Positions 1 to 8,044 of a DNA stretch of 64,000 nucleotides are shown here, one piece after another; position 1 is the first letter of the stretch; each line of letters begins with the position of its first letter. Made by a program: the position numbers and the translations under genes. The notes beneath the pieces are model-generated. The model was not told where the DNA came from. It ran no database searches and worked only from the letters and a program-made list of their open reading frames with translations. The DNA is taken from positions 434,001 through 498,000 of the forward strand of contig NZ_FOOT01000003.1 of assembly GCF_900113285.1 (NCBI RefSeq), in the 5' to 3' direction. The stretch is from Pontibacter chinhatensis (lineage in GTDB: Bacteria; Bacteroidota; Bacteroidia; Cytophagales; Hymenobacteraceae).

Positions 1-50
1 CGAAGGTAGCGAGCGTAGCTCTGAGGGGGCAGGGGGTGGTTAGACCCGGC
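1..50 (-). repeat. Dispersed C-rich intergenic repeat with the CTACGCTCGCTACC module
   Basis: The first 50 bases are the reverse complement of a module seen at 45213-45265 (CCAACCACCCC... followed by CTCAGAGCTACGCTCGCTACCTTCG) and again at about 27150-27190. It lies just downstream of the DUF4175 gene. This is the non-coding repeat family that builds the three large islands further on. The window edge cuts it, so its full length is unknown. Confidence 0.7.
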
Positions 51-55
51 ACTGT

Positions 56-97
56 CAAGCTTTCTAACCTTCTAACTTCCCAACTTTCTAACTCCTA
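56..97. repeat. Low-complexity CTTTCTAAC tract
   Basis: A run of near-repeats of TTTCTAACTTCC (reverse GTTAGAAAGTT) fills the gap after the DUF4175 stop codon. Similar tracts stand at 7950-7985, 9370-9420 and 35961-36050. No coding potential is visible. Confidence 0.6.
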
Positions 98-103
98 GAC
101 TCT

Positions 104-2275
104 CTACTCCACTCGCTTCCTATACTCCTCTGCCAGCCTGCTTCGTACGGCCTGCCCCGGCTGCGGCGATTGTTTTGCCGGAGGCAGCAGTTCCGCCCAA
201 GCCTGTTCTGCCGCCATTAGGCACGAGGTACAAAGCTTTTTGCCAGCTCTTATCTCCGTTATCAGCTGCCGCACGTCCTGCAGGGCCTGTAGGTTCTTGC
301 CAGAGTTGCTCAGGGCATGCTCCGCCAGCTCCTGACCGGCTTTTTCCAGCAGCTGTGCATCGGCGGGTTTATACTTGCCCGTCTGTTTATACTTTGCCAG
401 CCAGTTTAGGGCGGCGCGTGTACTTGGCAGCTCCTGCTGCTGGTTTATACTTTTCTGCTCACTTGGCGGCGTGATTTTGTGTAGTTCGCCCGTCAGGCGC
501 AGCTCCGGCTCTTTTAGCGGTGGCGCCTCGAAGCCGGTTTTAGCCACGTACGCTCGCTGCGACTGCTGCACATCCTTCAACATCCGCAGGGCCTTGTACT
601 CGAAGGGCAGGGCTTCTTTGGGTTTGTGCGTGCGCAGCCGCAGCTCGGCTTCCCACATCTGCGCCAGCGCCCCTTTTAGCTTAGCTTTCACGGCAGGCTC
701 AAACAGCGTGGCGGCCTCCTCCATGTCGTGCTTGTGCAGGTAAGGGTCCAGCAGGGCTTCGGGGCTGTTCTGGTTCTCAAATTCCGGGTGGTTGTGGCCA
801 TCTCCCTCAAAATGCGTTTCTTCCTCATGCTCCTCGGCTCCCTTGGGGATACCGCCTCCCGGACCAATGCCGCTCTCAAACTCCTCGCCCAGAAACTTGC
901 CGTAGCGCAGGCGCAGCAGCTTTTGGTCTACCCCGATGTTGTTGGAGCGCTCCTCAAACTCGGCCCTGCTAATGCTTTTCTGCTCTTTTAGCAGCTTCTC
1001 GGTGTCGATAATGATTTGGCGCTGGCTGCGGAAGTACTCCGGCACCGGGTTCACGCCGGCCGTCATGTCGAAGTCGGCCTCTACGATGGTGGTGTCCTCA
1101 ATCTGCACAAAGTAGGTTTCAGAGCGGGTGTAGCCGCGGTGGTTGTCCCAGGCCTGCAGGTAAAAGTATAGCTCATCGCCGAAACTCATGCCCAGCTGCT
1201 GCAAATCCAGCGTTTGGTGGATGTTGTAGCTACGGCTGTTGCCGCTTAGGTTGAGTTTGATTTTCTCCTCCCGGAACTTGACGGCCTCGCCGCTACCTTT
1301 AGCCACTGTGGCAATCATGTTGGCTTCGCGGATGCCGTAGTCGTCGGTTAGGCTGGCCTGCAGGGTGACGCGCTGCTGCTCTCCAAGCCGGATTTCGGTA
1401 TACTCCTTTGGCTTGCTGATTTGAATGGCCGGGGGCTCGTCGGGGATAATCTCTAAAGTATAAAAAGCGGATTTCTGCCCGTTCAGGTTGAGGGTGTAGA
1501 GGCCAGGCTCCGTGAAGCTGCGTGAGAAAGTATAGGCCTCCTTTTCTTGCTTAAAGGCCTGTGGCGACTGCTCGTTCAGCTCCAGCTGCAGGTGTGCGGG
1601 TTTACTCGTACGGATGTGCCAGGTAACGGTGGCGCCTTCCTCCACGCGCAGGTTCAGGGTTTTGGCTTGGTAGGCCTGCTTGCCGGTGTAGCGGGGCGGT
1701 GTGATGGTGATATCTATACTTTGAATCTGCGCGGCAGTGTCGGCAGCGGCCACCGGAGCCTCCGGAAACTCAACCTGTATACTTTCAGGTTCAGGTGTGG
1801 TGAGCGCTGCCGCCGGCAAGTATAAAATCCCGACAGAAAGCAACAGCGCCAGGCCCAGGAAAGTATAGGTGGCGGAGCTGCGCAGGGTGAATGCTTGCTG
1901 CTGCTCGGGATGAAGCTCCTGTAGCGTTGCTGTGACGCGCTGCTGCTGAAGCTTTTGCAGTAGGTTTTGTGGCTCCTGCAAGAGCAGCTCGGTGCTGTCC
2001 TCGAGTTGCGGGTACTGCCGGTTCAGGTGGCGTGCCACGTGCTGCAGCGTAACCTCCGAAACCGCCCTCCAGCGAAGGATAAAGTATAAGACAGCGGTTG
2101 AAAGTATGGCAAAGGCCGTTACAGCCAGCAACGGTGCCCCAAACTGCCAGCGCCAAAGCATGGCCGCTGCCACCAAGATTGCCGCCAGCGCCTGCAAGGC
2201 ATAGAGCCACAGTTTCGCCCGCACATACTGCCTGCGAATCCGCTGTAAGATATGAATGCTCTCTGGTAAGGCCAT
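104..2275 (-). CDS. DUF4175 family membrane protein
   Basis: 723 residues, ATG start exactly abutting the stop of the preceding BatA-type gene, so the two are translationally linked. Two hydrophobic segments near residues 22-41 and 46-68 and a third near 135-155 anchor the protein. A long extracytoplasmic part with beta-rich, Ig-like stretches follows (about 170-400), then a helical Glu/Gln-rich C-terminal half. A striking acidic and His-rich patch lies near residues 480-500 (HEEETHFEGDGHNHPEFE), preceded by a GPGGG turn. The family is a Bacteroidota partner of MoxR/DUF58/BatA genes, and its biochemical role is not established. It is the last gene of the minus-strand cluster that starts with TldD. 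By inference it is the envelope effector or scaffold of that system. The His/acid patch could bind a divalent metal, but this is untested. Confidence 0.8.
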   Translation of the reverse strand: MALPESIHILQRIRRQYVRAKLWLYALQALAAILVAAAMLWRWQFGAPLLAVTAFAILSTAVLYFILRWRAVSEVTLQHVARHLNRQYPQLEDSTELLLQEPQNLLQKLQQQRVTATLQELHPEQQQAFTLRSSATYTFLGLALLLSVGILYLPAAALTTPEPESIQVEFPEAPVAAADTAAQIQSIDITITPPRYTGKQAYQAKTLNLRVEEGATVTWHIRTSKPAHLQLELNEQSPQAFKQEKEAYTFSRSFTEPGLYTLNLNGQKSAFYTLEIIPDEPPAIQISKPKEYTEIRLGEQQRVTLQASLTDDYGIREANMIATVAKGSGEAVKFREEKIKLNLSGNSRSYNIHQTLDLQQLGMSFGDELYFYLQAWDNHRGYTRSETYFVQIEDTTIVEADFDMTAGVNPVPEYFRSQRQIIIDTEKLLKEQKSISRAEFEERSNNIGVDQKLLRLRYGKFLGEEFESGIGPGGGIPKGAEEHEEETHFEGDGHNHPEFENQNSPEALLDPYLHKHDMEEAATLFEPAVKAKLKGALAQMWEAELRLRTHKPKEALPFEYKALRMLKDVQQSQRAYVAKTGFEAPPLKEPELRLTGELHKITPPSEQKSINQQQELPSTRAALNWLAKYKQTGKYKPADAQLLEKAGQELAEHALSNSGKNLQALQDVRQLITEIRAGKKLCTSCLMAAEQAWAELLPPAKQSPQPGQAVRSRLAEEYRKRVE

Positions 2276-3769
2276 TTATAGGTTGCTGCGCCGTCTGGCG
2301 ATAGTTCGCTCGATTAAAAATAAGGCAAAAGCCGCTAAAACAAACCACTTCAGCAGCGGGGTTTGCGCCGTTTTAGCTGCACTTGCGGGAGCTGCCTGTA
2401 CTTGGGCTTCCGGTAACAACTGCTGCTCGTCCAAGGCGCGGTAGTCGTGGGTGGCCTGTGGCTGCGGCAGGAGGATGGGCAGCAGTAACTCCGGCAGCTG
2501 CGCGCTCTGACCCAACTCGCTCCAGGCGGGTGAAAAGCCGCTGCGGAAAATATAAACTTTGCCCAGGCCGATGGCTTCTGCATAAAGTATAGCTTCTCCG
2601 CTTGCAGCTGTCCATACCTGGTTTTGCTGCTGCGGCGGTTGCTGGCTAAGCTGATGAATTTTTATACTTGTGCCGCTTATTCCTGTGAAGCTGGTTTTTA
2701 CAGCCTGCGGCACCTGCCCCGGCTGCACCCATACTTGTAACCCCTGCTTTATTTGATGATTTATACTTCCGGGCAGCGGCTCGTTGCGCAACCAGAAAAC
2801 CCAATCAGCGCCAGTAGTGTCAGCCTTAATCTGGATAGGCAAACCAGTGTAGCTGCTGATGGTCTGGATGGCTGCCTGAAGGTAGCGTACCTCTGCCTGC
2901 TGTGCCTCCTCCGAAAGTATGGCTACCTGCAGCGAATTCGTCTGTATTCTTACTTTACTGCTATGGCCGGAGAAGGTGGCTTGTAGCGAGTCCTGCTGGC
3001 GTTGCAGGTGCAGTTGCTGGTTGCCCGGCAGGTTTATACTTTGCACAGAAGCGGCAGCTTTATACTTGCTATAGGTAGTCCCCTCCCGGGAGCTGTGGCC
3101 AAGTATCAGCAACAGGCTATCGGGCGAGGTTTGGATGGCAGCCTGCAGCCAGGTTATACTTTTATCGGTGGCCACCGGAATCCAGCGGATGTGCCGGGGC
3201 ATTGCTTCGGGGCGCGTGCCGGCAAAATACTGCTGCTGGTCTGACGTGAAGAGCAGCACACTGTCCTGCGGGTTTTTATACTTAGCAGCCAGTGCCGGCA
3301 GCAAGCTCCAATAATTATACTTGCTGCTTACCAAGCTATCCTGCGCGAGACTGCTAATCTGCTGCCATGCTTCCTGTGGTACTTGCTCCAAATCAGGTGT
3401 ATACTTGTGCAGCGTATAGCCGCGCTGTAGCAATGAATCGATGGTTGGCTTAATAGGCTCAAGGGCGGAGTTATAAAGCAGCTCTTCACCCACCACGATT
3501 GCTTTTACTCCTTGTTGCTTCGGTGCCTGATGCTCCCACACCGGCTGTGCCAGCGCTACGGCCAAAAGTATAAGTATGAGGCAGCGCAGCACCAGCAGCC
3601 AGAAATTGCTGAGCTTTATACTGCTCCAGCGGTTACTTGCCGATGCCTCCAGCCAACGCAGACTGCCCACCTTCACCGTCTTCCCCTGCCGTTTGTTCCA
3701 CAGGTGAATGGCAATCGGGAGAAGTATAGCCGATGCTGCACAAAGCCAGAAAGGTGCTAAGAAGCTCAA
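2276..3769 (-). CDS. BatA-type protein (aerotolerance regulator N-terminal domain)
   Basis: 497 residues. The N-terminus has the BatA domain pattern: a first membrane helix (FLAPFWLCAASAILLPIAIH), the basic WNKRQGKTVKVGSLRWLE stretch and a second helix near residues 59-75. The long middle part lacks a clear VWA MIDAS motif (DxSxS not seen), and a C-terminal helix near 475-490 is followed by a basic tail. This gives an N-in, mostly periplasmic topology. The start used is TTG, because no ATG fits before the BatA domain; that TTG lies inside a CATACTTG copy of the iterated motif. The gene carries many exact AAGTATA/TATACTT copies. It is the usual partner of DUF58 and MoxR proteins in Bacteroidota. 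Function beyond family membership is not known. Confidence 0.85.
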   Translation of the reverse strand: MSFLAPFWLCAASAILLPIAIHLWNKRQGKTVKVGSLRWLEASASNRWSSIKLSNFWLLVLRCLILILLAVALAQPVWEHQAPKQQGVKAIVVGEELLYNSALEPIKPTIDSLLQRGYTLHKYTPDLEQVPQEAWQQISSLAQDSLVSSKYNYWSLLPALAAKYKNPQDSVLLFTSDQQQYFAGTRPEAMPRHIRWIPVATDKSITWLQAAIQTSPDSLLLILGHSSREGTTYSKYKAAASVQSINLPGNQQLHLQRQQDSLQATFSGHSSKVRIQTNSLQVAILSEEAQQAEVRYLQAAIQTISSYTGLPIQIKADTTGADWVFWLRNEPLPGSINHQIKQGLQVWVQPGQVPQAVKTSFTGISGTSIKIHQLSQQPPQQQNQVWTAASGEAILYAEAIGLGKVYIFRSGFSPAWSELGQSAQLPELLLPILLPQPQATHDYRALDEQQLLPEAQVQAAPASAAKTAQTPLLKWFVLAAFALFLIERTIARRRSNL

Positions 3770-3814
3770 GTATGAATTAGAAATTAAAAATTAGAAATTA
3801 TGCTCAGGGCGGTT

Positions 3815-3894
3815 AACCCACCCTTAACCCCTCCCGAGAGGGGAATTTTACTCGTGCATGTTATTCCCCTCCTCGGAGGGGCTAGGGGTGGGTT
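3815..3894. repeat. Inverted pair of C-rich repeats (REPIN-like hairpin)
   Basis: A 32-base element beginning AACCCACCCTTAACCCCTCC and ending GAGGGGAAT (3815-3846) is followed after 16 bases by its near-exact inverse (3863-3894). Each arm also has an internal CCTCC/GGAGG dyad. The pair lies between the DUF58 and BatA-type genes, both on the minus strand, so the transcript would carry a long hairpin inside the operon. Confidence 0.8.
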
Positions 3895-3927
3895 CATTCA
3901 CTCAATCACTCATTCGCTCATTCAAAA

Positions 3928-4821
3928 TTACCCATAAAGCAGCCGCTTCTGTAAAAATGCCTTCAGGGCCTTATCCAGCGGCTCGTCAGTTACAAACCTG
4001 TCGTAGGCGATGTGACGGTTGCGCATGTCTTTTTCGATGTCCTGCAGCCACTCCTGCTGTTTGGCTAAGTATGACTCTCGCTGGGCGGCGCTGCTTACCT
4101 GTAGCGTCTGCCCCGTTTCCAGGTCCTCGAAGGTGAGGGTGCCGGTGTAGCTAAAGTCCAGCTCGTTGCGGCTCATCAGGTGGGCCAGCAGCAGCTCGTG
4201 CCCCTGTGCGCCCAGTTTGTACAGCAAATCCTTTATCTCGTGCTCGTGCTCATACAAATCCGACAAAAAAACGGTAAGCTCTTTCTGCCGCCTGTCGGCA
4301 AACAGATTGGCGGCTACTTCCATCCCCGGAAACTTGCCCTGCGGCTTCACCTCGGCCAGCTGGTGCCAGAAGCGCTGCAGGTGCATATTGTCGGAGCGGG
4401 GCGTCAGGTTGATGAGCTGGTTTTCGTGCAGCACGTACAGCCCCACCGCGTCGCCCTGCGTCGTGGCCAAGTAAGCGAGCGAGGCCACCAGAAATCGTGC
4501 ATACTCCATCTTGCTGAGGCCGTTCACATCTTCATGCGCCATTGAGGCGCTGCCATCGAGTATAAACCGCACCGTGATGTTGGTGTCTACCTCGGCTTCG
4601 CGGATGTAATAGCGGTCGGAGCGGGCAAACATTTTCCAGTCGAGCTGGCGCAGGTCGTCGCCGGGCTGGTAGCTGCGGTACTGGCTAAACTCCAGCCCTG
4701 CCCCACGCCGCAAACTCTGGTTCTGCCCCGCCAAAAAGCCCTCCACCACAGTTTTAGCCAACAGCGGCAGGTCTTTGATGGTAGCCAGTACCTTCGGGTC
4801 GATGAATTTGTGGGTGGTCAC
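3928..4821 (-). CDS. DUF58 domain protein
   Basis: 297 residues from a GTG start. The family hallmark is clear: RRGAGLEFSQYRSYQPGDD near residues 38-56, followed by LRQLDWKMFARSDRYYIRE and a VWA-like segment FILDGSASM (D-G-S-A-S, a MIDAS-like DxSxS) near 88-96. DUF58 proteins are cytosolic partners of MoxR-family AAA ATPases, proposed to act in maturation or assembly of envelope complexes. It lies between the hairpin repeat and two extra genes, and it probably belongs to the transcript that starts at the MoxR gene. No ATG is available before the conserved block, so GTG is the chosen start. Confidence 0.9.
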   Translation of the reverse strand: MTTHKFIDPKVLATIKDLPLLAKTVVEGFLAGQNQSLRRGAGLEFSQYRSYQPGDDLRQLDWKMFARSDRYYIREAEVDTNITVRFILDGSASMAHEDVNGLSKMEYARFLVASLAYLATTQGDAVGLYVLHENQLINLTPRSDNMHLQRFWHQLAEVKPQGKFPGMEVAANLFADRRQKELTVFLSDLYEHEHEIKDLLYKLGAQGHELLLAHLMSRNELDFSYTGTLTFEDLETGQTLQVSSAAQRESYLAKQQEWLQDIEKDMRNRHIAYDRFVTDEPLDKALKAFLQKRLLYG

Positions 4822-4861
4822 GGACTAGGATTTTTAGGAGTTATGGGATGGTTAGGATTAA

Positions 4862-5425
4862 CTATGAGAGTTGCTTTGCTCTCCACTCATAATTAAACTC
4901 TTTTGCCTGTGGGCCAATATTACCAAAGTCAATGGTTACTGTGTTACCATTGTCGTTACTGCTATTCTGGTTATCAAGCATAAGGCAGAAAGCTATAATC
5001 AACTCATAGTTACTATCATCATCAGCAACAATCTTATAGTTGTCGCCTTCAAACCACGACACCATTTCTTTATCCCACCAAGCAACCTGAACATCATTTT
5101 TATAAACAGAGTGTTTTCGGCCTTTATGTCCATAAATATCATAAAGGTCAGCCCCATCCTGACATTGGTAATGGGATTTCCAGAGTGAGACTGTTGTAAA
5201 GTCTATCTCGTCGCCGTCCCAAAGAGTAACTTTATACTTTGTATTGAACCATGACCACCTCCTTCTCATGATGAGCCTTGCGCGTGAACTCTGATTACTG
5301 AATAAGTACAGTTTAGGTAAAAAGCTAATCAATTCAGTCGAAGCAGAATGTGATAATTTGCCATTGACATAAATTCTGTACTTATCTCCAAAGGCAATTT
5401 TCTTCTGGTTTATGTCGATTACCAT
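4862..5425 (-). CDS. Conserved hypothetical protein, possibly LURP-one/tubby-like fold
   Basis: 187 residues, ATG start. It is rich in short beta-type blocks with conserved aromatic residues (SWFNTKYKVTLWD, KSHYQCQDGADLYDIYGHKG, AWWDKEMVSWFEGDNYKI). The alternating pattern resembles the LURP-one/YxjI scramblase-like fold, but I assign this only tentatively. There is no signal peptide or transmembrane helix. The gene is clearly more AT-rich than its neighbours and sits with the next gene between MoxR and DUF58, which are normally adjacent, so it looks like an insertion into the cluster. Confidence 0.6.
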   Translation of the reverse strand: MVIDINQKKIAFGDKYRIYVNGKLSHSASTELISFLPKLYLFSNQSSRARLIMRRRWSWFNTKYKVTLWDGDEIDFTTVSLWKSHYQCQDGADLYDIYGHKGRKHSVYKNDVQVAWWDKEMVSWFEGDNYKIVADDDSNYELIIAFCLMLDNQNSSNDNGNTVTIDFGNIGPQAKEFNYEWRAKQLS

Positions 5426-5454
5426 TTCTCTAAATTTAAAGGGACAAAACTCAC

Positions 5455-5994
5455 CTACACCAAACTCTGCCGCAACTTCAAGTCCACCAACTCTGCCTCA
5501 ATAGTCGCTTCATCCAGTATGATGTCCACACCCCCGATTAGCTCCTCGCGCACCTTTAGCATATACTTTCGGGCGTCGGTGTAAAACACGATGGCGGCGT
5601 CGTAGTGGATGGTTTCGTCGAACTCCTGGTTCCAGTCCTGGTATATCTCTATCATGAGAACCGGTGAGGACAGCACCTTTATCTCCGAGTGCTTTCCCGA
5701 CTGCAATAGCTTTTCGCAGCGAAGCGGGGTCTTGCTTTCTTCCACCTCGAAAGTATAATAGGTGGTAGAGGACTTGTCGGATAGCCTGTAGTCGGCGCTG
5801 ATGTTGATAAAGCTTTGGTCTTGCTTGTTCTTCGTCAGCCCTAGTGCAAATTCCGGCGCCCAGTACAGCACCTTGTTATCGGTGGCGTGTACTTTTATGC
5901 TTTCGGTGAAGAAGTAACAGATTCTTTCTCCCACCAATCGCTTCAGGAGCTGTGTGCCCACCTCCGTCAACTTTATATTATCCAGCTCTTCCAT
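5455..5994 (-). CDS. Hypothetical protein
   Basis: 179 residues, ATG start, about 30 bases upstream of the next gene in the same direction. I do not recognise the family. It is soluble, acidic, with mixed alpha/beta character and no signal peptide or membrane segment. A TYYTFEVEESKTPLRCEKLL stretch and an aromatic core LMIEIYQDWNQEFDETIHYD are its most distinctive parts. An inverted repeat pair at 6031-6236 separates it from MoxR. Codon use and conserved-looking hydrophobic spacing make it a believable gene. Confidence 0.6.
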   Translation of the reverse strand: MEELDNIKLTEVGTQLLKRLVGERICYFFTESIKVHATDNKVLYWAPEFALGLTKNKQDQSFINISADYRLSDKSSTTYYTFEVEESKTPLRCEKLLQSGKHSEIKVLSSPVLMIEIYQDWNQEFDETIHYDAAIVFYTDARKYMLKVREELIGGVDIILDEATIEAELVDLKLRQSLV

Positions 5995-6030
5995 CTGTTG
6001 CTTTCTTTTAAATATTCACTCACAAGTATA

Positions 6031-6236
6031 AACCCACCCCTAACCCCTCCCAAGAGGGGAATATCATACTGCTGCTCATAGCTGTTCCTGATTTGCAATC
6101 CGGAGCTTATTTAGAAGCGGATTTGTAATCCGCCTGTTTGCTTATAGCTACGGCCTTTGCAAAGCGGATTACAAATCCGAAAGTGCATTCTTCTTTAATT
6201 CCCCGCCTTAGACAAGGAGGGGTTAGGGGTGGTTGG
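6031..6236. repeat. Second inverted pair of C-rich repeats with internal palindromes
   Basis: Outer arms: 6031-6062 (AACCCACCCCTAACCCCTCC... ending GGGGAAT) and its inverse at 6198-6236. Between them are GCGGATTTGTAATCCGC (6117-6133) and GCGGATTACAAATCCG (6164-6179), which are inverse copies of each other and each nearly palindromic. The whole gap between MoxR and the hypothetical gene is thus repeat DNA, nested two deep. Confidence 0.8.
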
Positions 6237-6241
6237 ATATT

Positions 6242-7237
6242 TTACACCAACACCGCCTTGGGCAGCTTTATACTTTGCAGCAGCTCGTCTACTACCCTAT
6301 CCGGCGTAATACGCTCTGCCTCGGCGGCGAAGTTTACCAGCACGCGGTGGCGCAGCACAGGATACGCCATCGTTGTAATATCGTCCGCAGTAACCGCAAA
6401 ACGGCCGTGCAGCAAGGCTCGGGCTTTGGCGGTAAGTATAAGCGCCTGCCCGGCGCGCGGACCAGCTCCCCAGCGGCAGTACTGTTTTACAAACTCTATA
6501 CTTGTGCTGTCGGGGCGGGTGGCGCGGACCAGTTGGTTTACAAAGCCCAGAAGCTCCTCGCTTATACTCACCTCGCGCACCAACTGGCGTAGCATGAGCA
6601 CCTCTTCACCGCTAAGTATGGGCTGTACCTGCGCATGCCTTGTGCCGGTGGTGCTGGAAAGTATATTCAGCTCCTCCTGCTCGGTCGGGTATTTTATCTT
6701 GATGAAGAGCAGGAAGCGGTCGAGTTGCGCTTCGGGCAGCGGGTATGTTCCGGCCTGCTCTATCGGGTTTTGGGTAGCCAGCAAAAAGAAGGGCTTGGGC
6801 AAAGTATAAGTCTTGCCGGCATACGTTACTTCATGCTCCTGCATCGCCTCCAGCAGCGCGGCCTGTGTTTTGGGTGGCGTCCGGTTTATCTCATCGGCCA
6901 GCACGATGTTGGAGAAAATCGGCCCCTCGTTAAATTTGAAAAAGCGCTTCCCAGTGGCATGGTCTTCTTCCAGCACCTCCGTACCCAGAATATCTGTCGG
7001 CATCAGGTCCGGCGTGAACTGGATTCTGCGAAAGCCTAGGTCCATCGCATTGCTGAGCGTGCGCACGAGCAGTGTTTTGGCCAGGCCCGGCACCCCTTCC
7101 AGCAAGCCGTGTCCGCCCGCCATCATGGTAATCAGCACCTCGTCGAGCACCTCCTCCTGGCCCACAATTACTTTCTGTATCTCCTGCTTTAGCCGGGGCA
7201 GCTTCGCCAGCAGGTGTTTTATATCTTGCTCTGTCAT
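6242..7237 (-). CDS. MoxR family AAA ATPase
   Basis: 331 residues, near the usual family length. Walker A is EGVPGLAKT (residues 47-55) and Walker B is IVLADEINR (111-119). A sensor-1 type ATQNPIEQAGTYPLPEAQLD stretch (near residue 154) and the lid domain follow. MoxR ATPases are cytosolic hexameric chaperones that work with VWA or DUF58 partners. Here the DUF58 and BatA-type partners follow on the same strand, with two unrelated genes between. ATG start, no Shine-Dalgarno. The DUF4159 gene lies just upstream, about 90 bases away. Confidence 0.95.
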   Translation of the reverse strand: MTEQDIKHLLAKLPRLKQEIQKVIVGQEEVLDEVLITMMAGGHGLLEGVPGLAKTLLVRTLSNAMDLGFRRIQFTPDLMPTDILGTEVLEEDHATGKRFFKFNEGPIFSNIVLADEINRTPPKTQAALLEAMQEHEVTYAGKTYTLPKPFFLLATQNPIEQAGTYPLPEAQLDRFLLFIKIKYPTEQEELNILSSTTGTRHAQVQPILSGEEVLMLRQLVREVSISEELLGFVNQLVRATRPDSTSIEFVKQYCRWGAGPRAGQALILTAKARALLHGRFAVTADDITTMAYPVLRHRVLVNFAAEAERITPDRVVDELLQSIKLPKAVLV

Positions 7238-7246
7238 TCCTTTATA

Positions 7247-7332
7247 ATTAATAATGACGGATGATTAATGAGTAATTATTATAGGAATGTATCGGCTGCA
7301 TTCTTATTCATTACTCATTAATAATCATTAAC
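7247..7332. repeat. AT-rich inverted repeat between DUF4159 and MoxR
   Basis: ATTAATAATGAC...GATTAATGAGTAAT on the left is mirrored by ATTACTCATTAATAATCATT on the right. The right arm runs into the end of the DUF4159 gene. It can form a stem in the transcript, but it has no GC-rich core and so is not a classical terminator. Confidence 0.55.
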
Positions 7333-7945
7333 TAGTTAAAGCGTACATGATGATGTTGACGCCAAACTTGGTGTTGTCCTCGGCCAGCCAGCGCTTGTTG
7401 CGGAAGTCGTAATCCCATTCGCAGCCGTAGTCTTTGTTGCTGTAGAGCACGGCGATGCGTCCGTTTACCTCAATGGCCTTCAGGTAGTCGTGCACCAGGT
7501 CGTCGCCCCAGCCGTTTAGCTCGAAACTGGTCGTGGGCGGGCCTTCCTCAAAGGTGAAAAAGCTGCGGTAAAGCTTGTGGGTGTTCGGGATTTTTTTGAG
7601 CGTTCCTGCCCCAAAAATCTGCCGCATCTGCTCTTCAAACGACTTGGCAAAAAGTCCGTCGATGTCGTGGTTGCAGTCGTCTACAAACACAAAGCCGCCG
7701 TTCTTCACATAAGTCTCGAAGTTCTGCCGCTCCTTCTGGTTAAACTGCACCAGCTTGTGCCCGCTCAGGTAGCTGAAGGGGTAGTGAAACAGCTCCGCGC
7801 TCTCCAACGAAATCACCTTCTCCTGCTCGTTTACCGGCACCGTGGTGTACTGGATAAGCGAGTGCAGCAGGTTGCTCGGCATACGCGGGTCGGTATCCCA
7901 GTTGCCGGAGCGGTATTGCAGGCGCACGAAGGTGAAGGGTTGCAC
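7328..7945 (-). CDS. DUF4159 domain protein
   Basis: 205 residues from a GTG start just before the conserved FTFVRLQYRSGNWDTDPRMP block. The later motifs FVFVDDCNHD, and GWGDDLVHDYLKA followed by AVLYSNKDYGCEWDYD, fit DUF4159, a family with a glutamine-amidotransferase-like fold but no established activity. Many relatives start with a signal peptide. None is visible here: the frame upstream of the GTG gives only the low-complexity GTTAGAAA tract. It precedes MoxR and DUF58 as in other Bacteroidota. Confidence 0.85.
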   Translation of the reverse strand: MQPFTFVRLQYRSGNWDTDPRMPSNLLHSLIQYTTVPVNEQEKVISLESAELFHYPFSYLSGHKLVQFNQKERQNFETYVKNGGFVFVDDCNHDIDGLFAKSFEEQMRQIFGAGTLKKIPNTHKLYRSFFTFEEGPPTTSFELNGWGDDLVHDYLKAIEVNGRIAVLYSNKDYGCEWDYDFRNKRWLAEDNTKFGVNIIMYALTS

Positions 7946-7949
7946 TTGG

Positions 7950-7985
7950 GAAGTTAAGAGTTAAGAGTGTAGAGTTATGAGTTAG
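7950..7985. repeat. Low-complexity GAAGTTAAGAGTTAAGAG tract
   Basis: Short tandem-like variation on AGTTAAGAGT upstream of the DUF4159 start. It belongs to the same loose family as the tracts at 56-97, 9370-9420 and 35961-36050. Confidence 0.5.
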
Positions 7986-7990
7986 AAAAC

Positions 7991-8024
7991 AGATGCCGCA
8001 TACAGCTGGCTGCATACGGCATCT
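7991..8024 (-). terminator. Hairpin terminator after pmbA-like gene
   Basis: AGATGCCGCATACAGC pairs with GCTGCATACGGCATCT with two mismatches and a minimal loop. On the minus strand it is followed by TGTTTTCT. It lies 21 bases past the PmbA stop and probably ends or attenuates the tldD-pmbA transcript before DUF4159. Confidence 0.65.
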
Positions 8025-8044
8025 GAAGTATAAATCAGCAGCAA

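Noticed and set aside
3770-3927. The inverted C-rich pair as a simple terminator
   Set aside because: The hairpin is far larger than a terminator stem, has no T-tract on the minus strand, and related inverted pairs occur elsewhere, so a repeat element is the better call.
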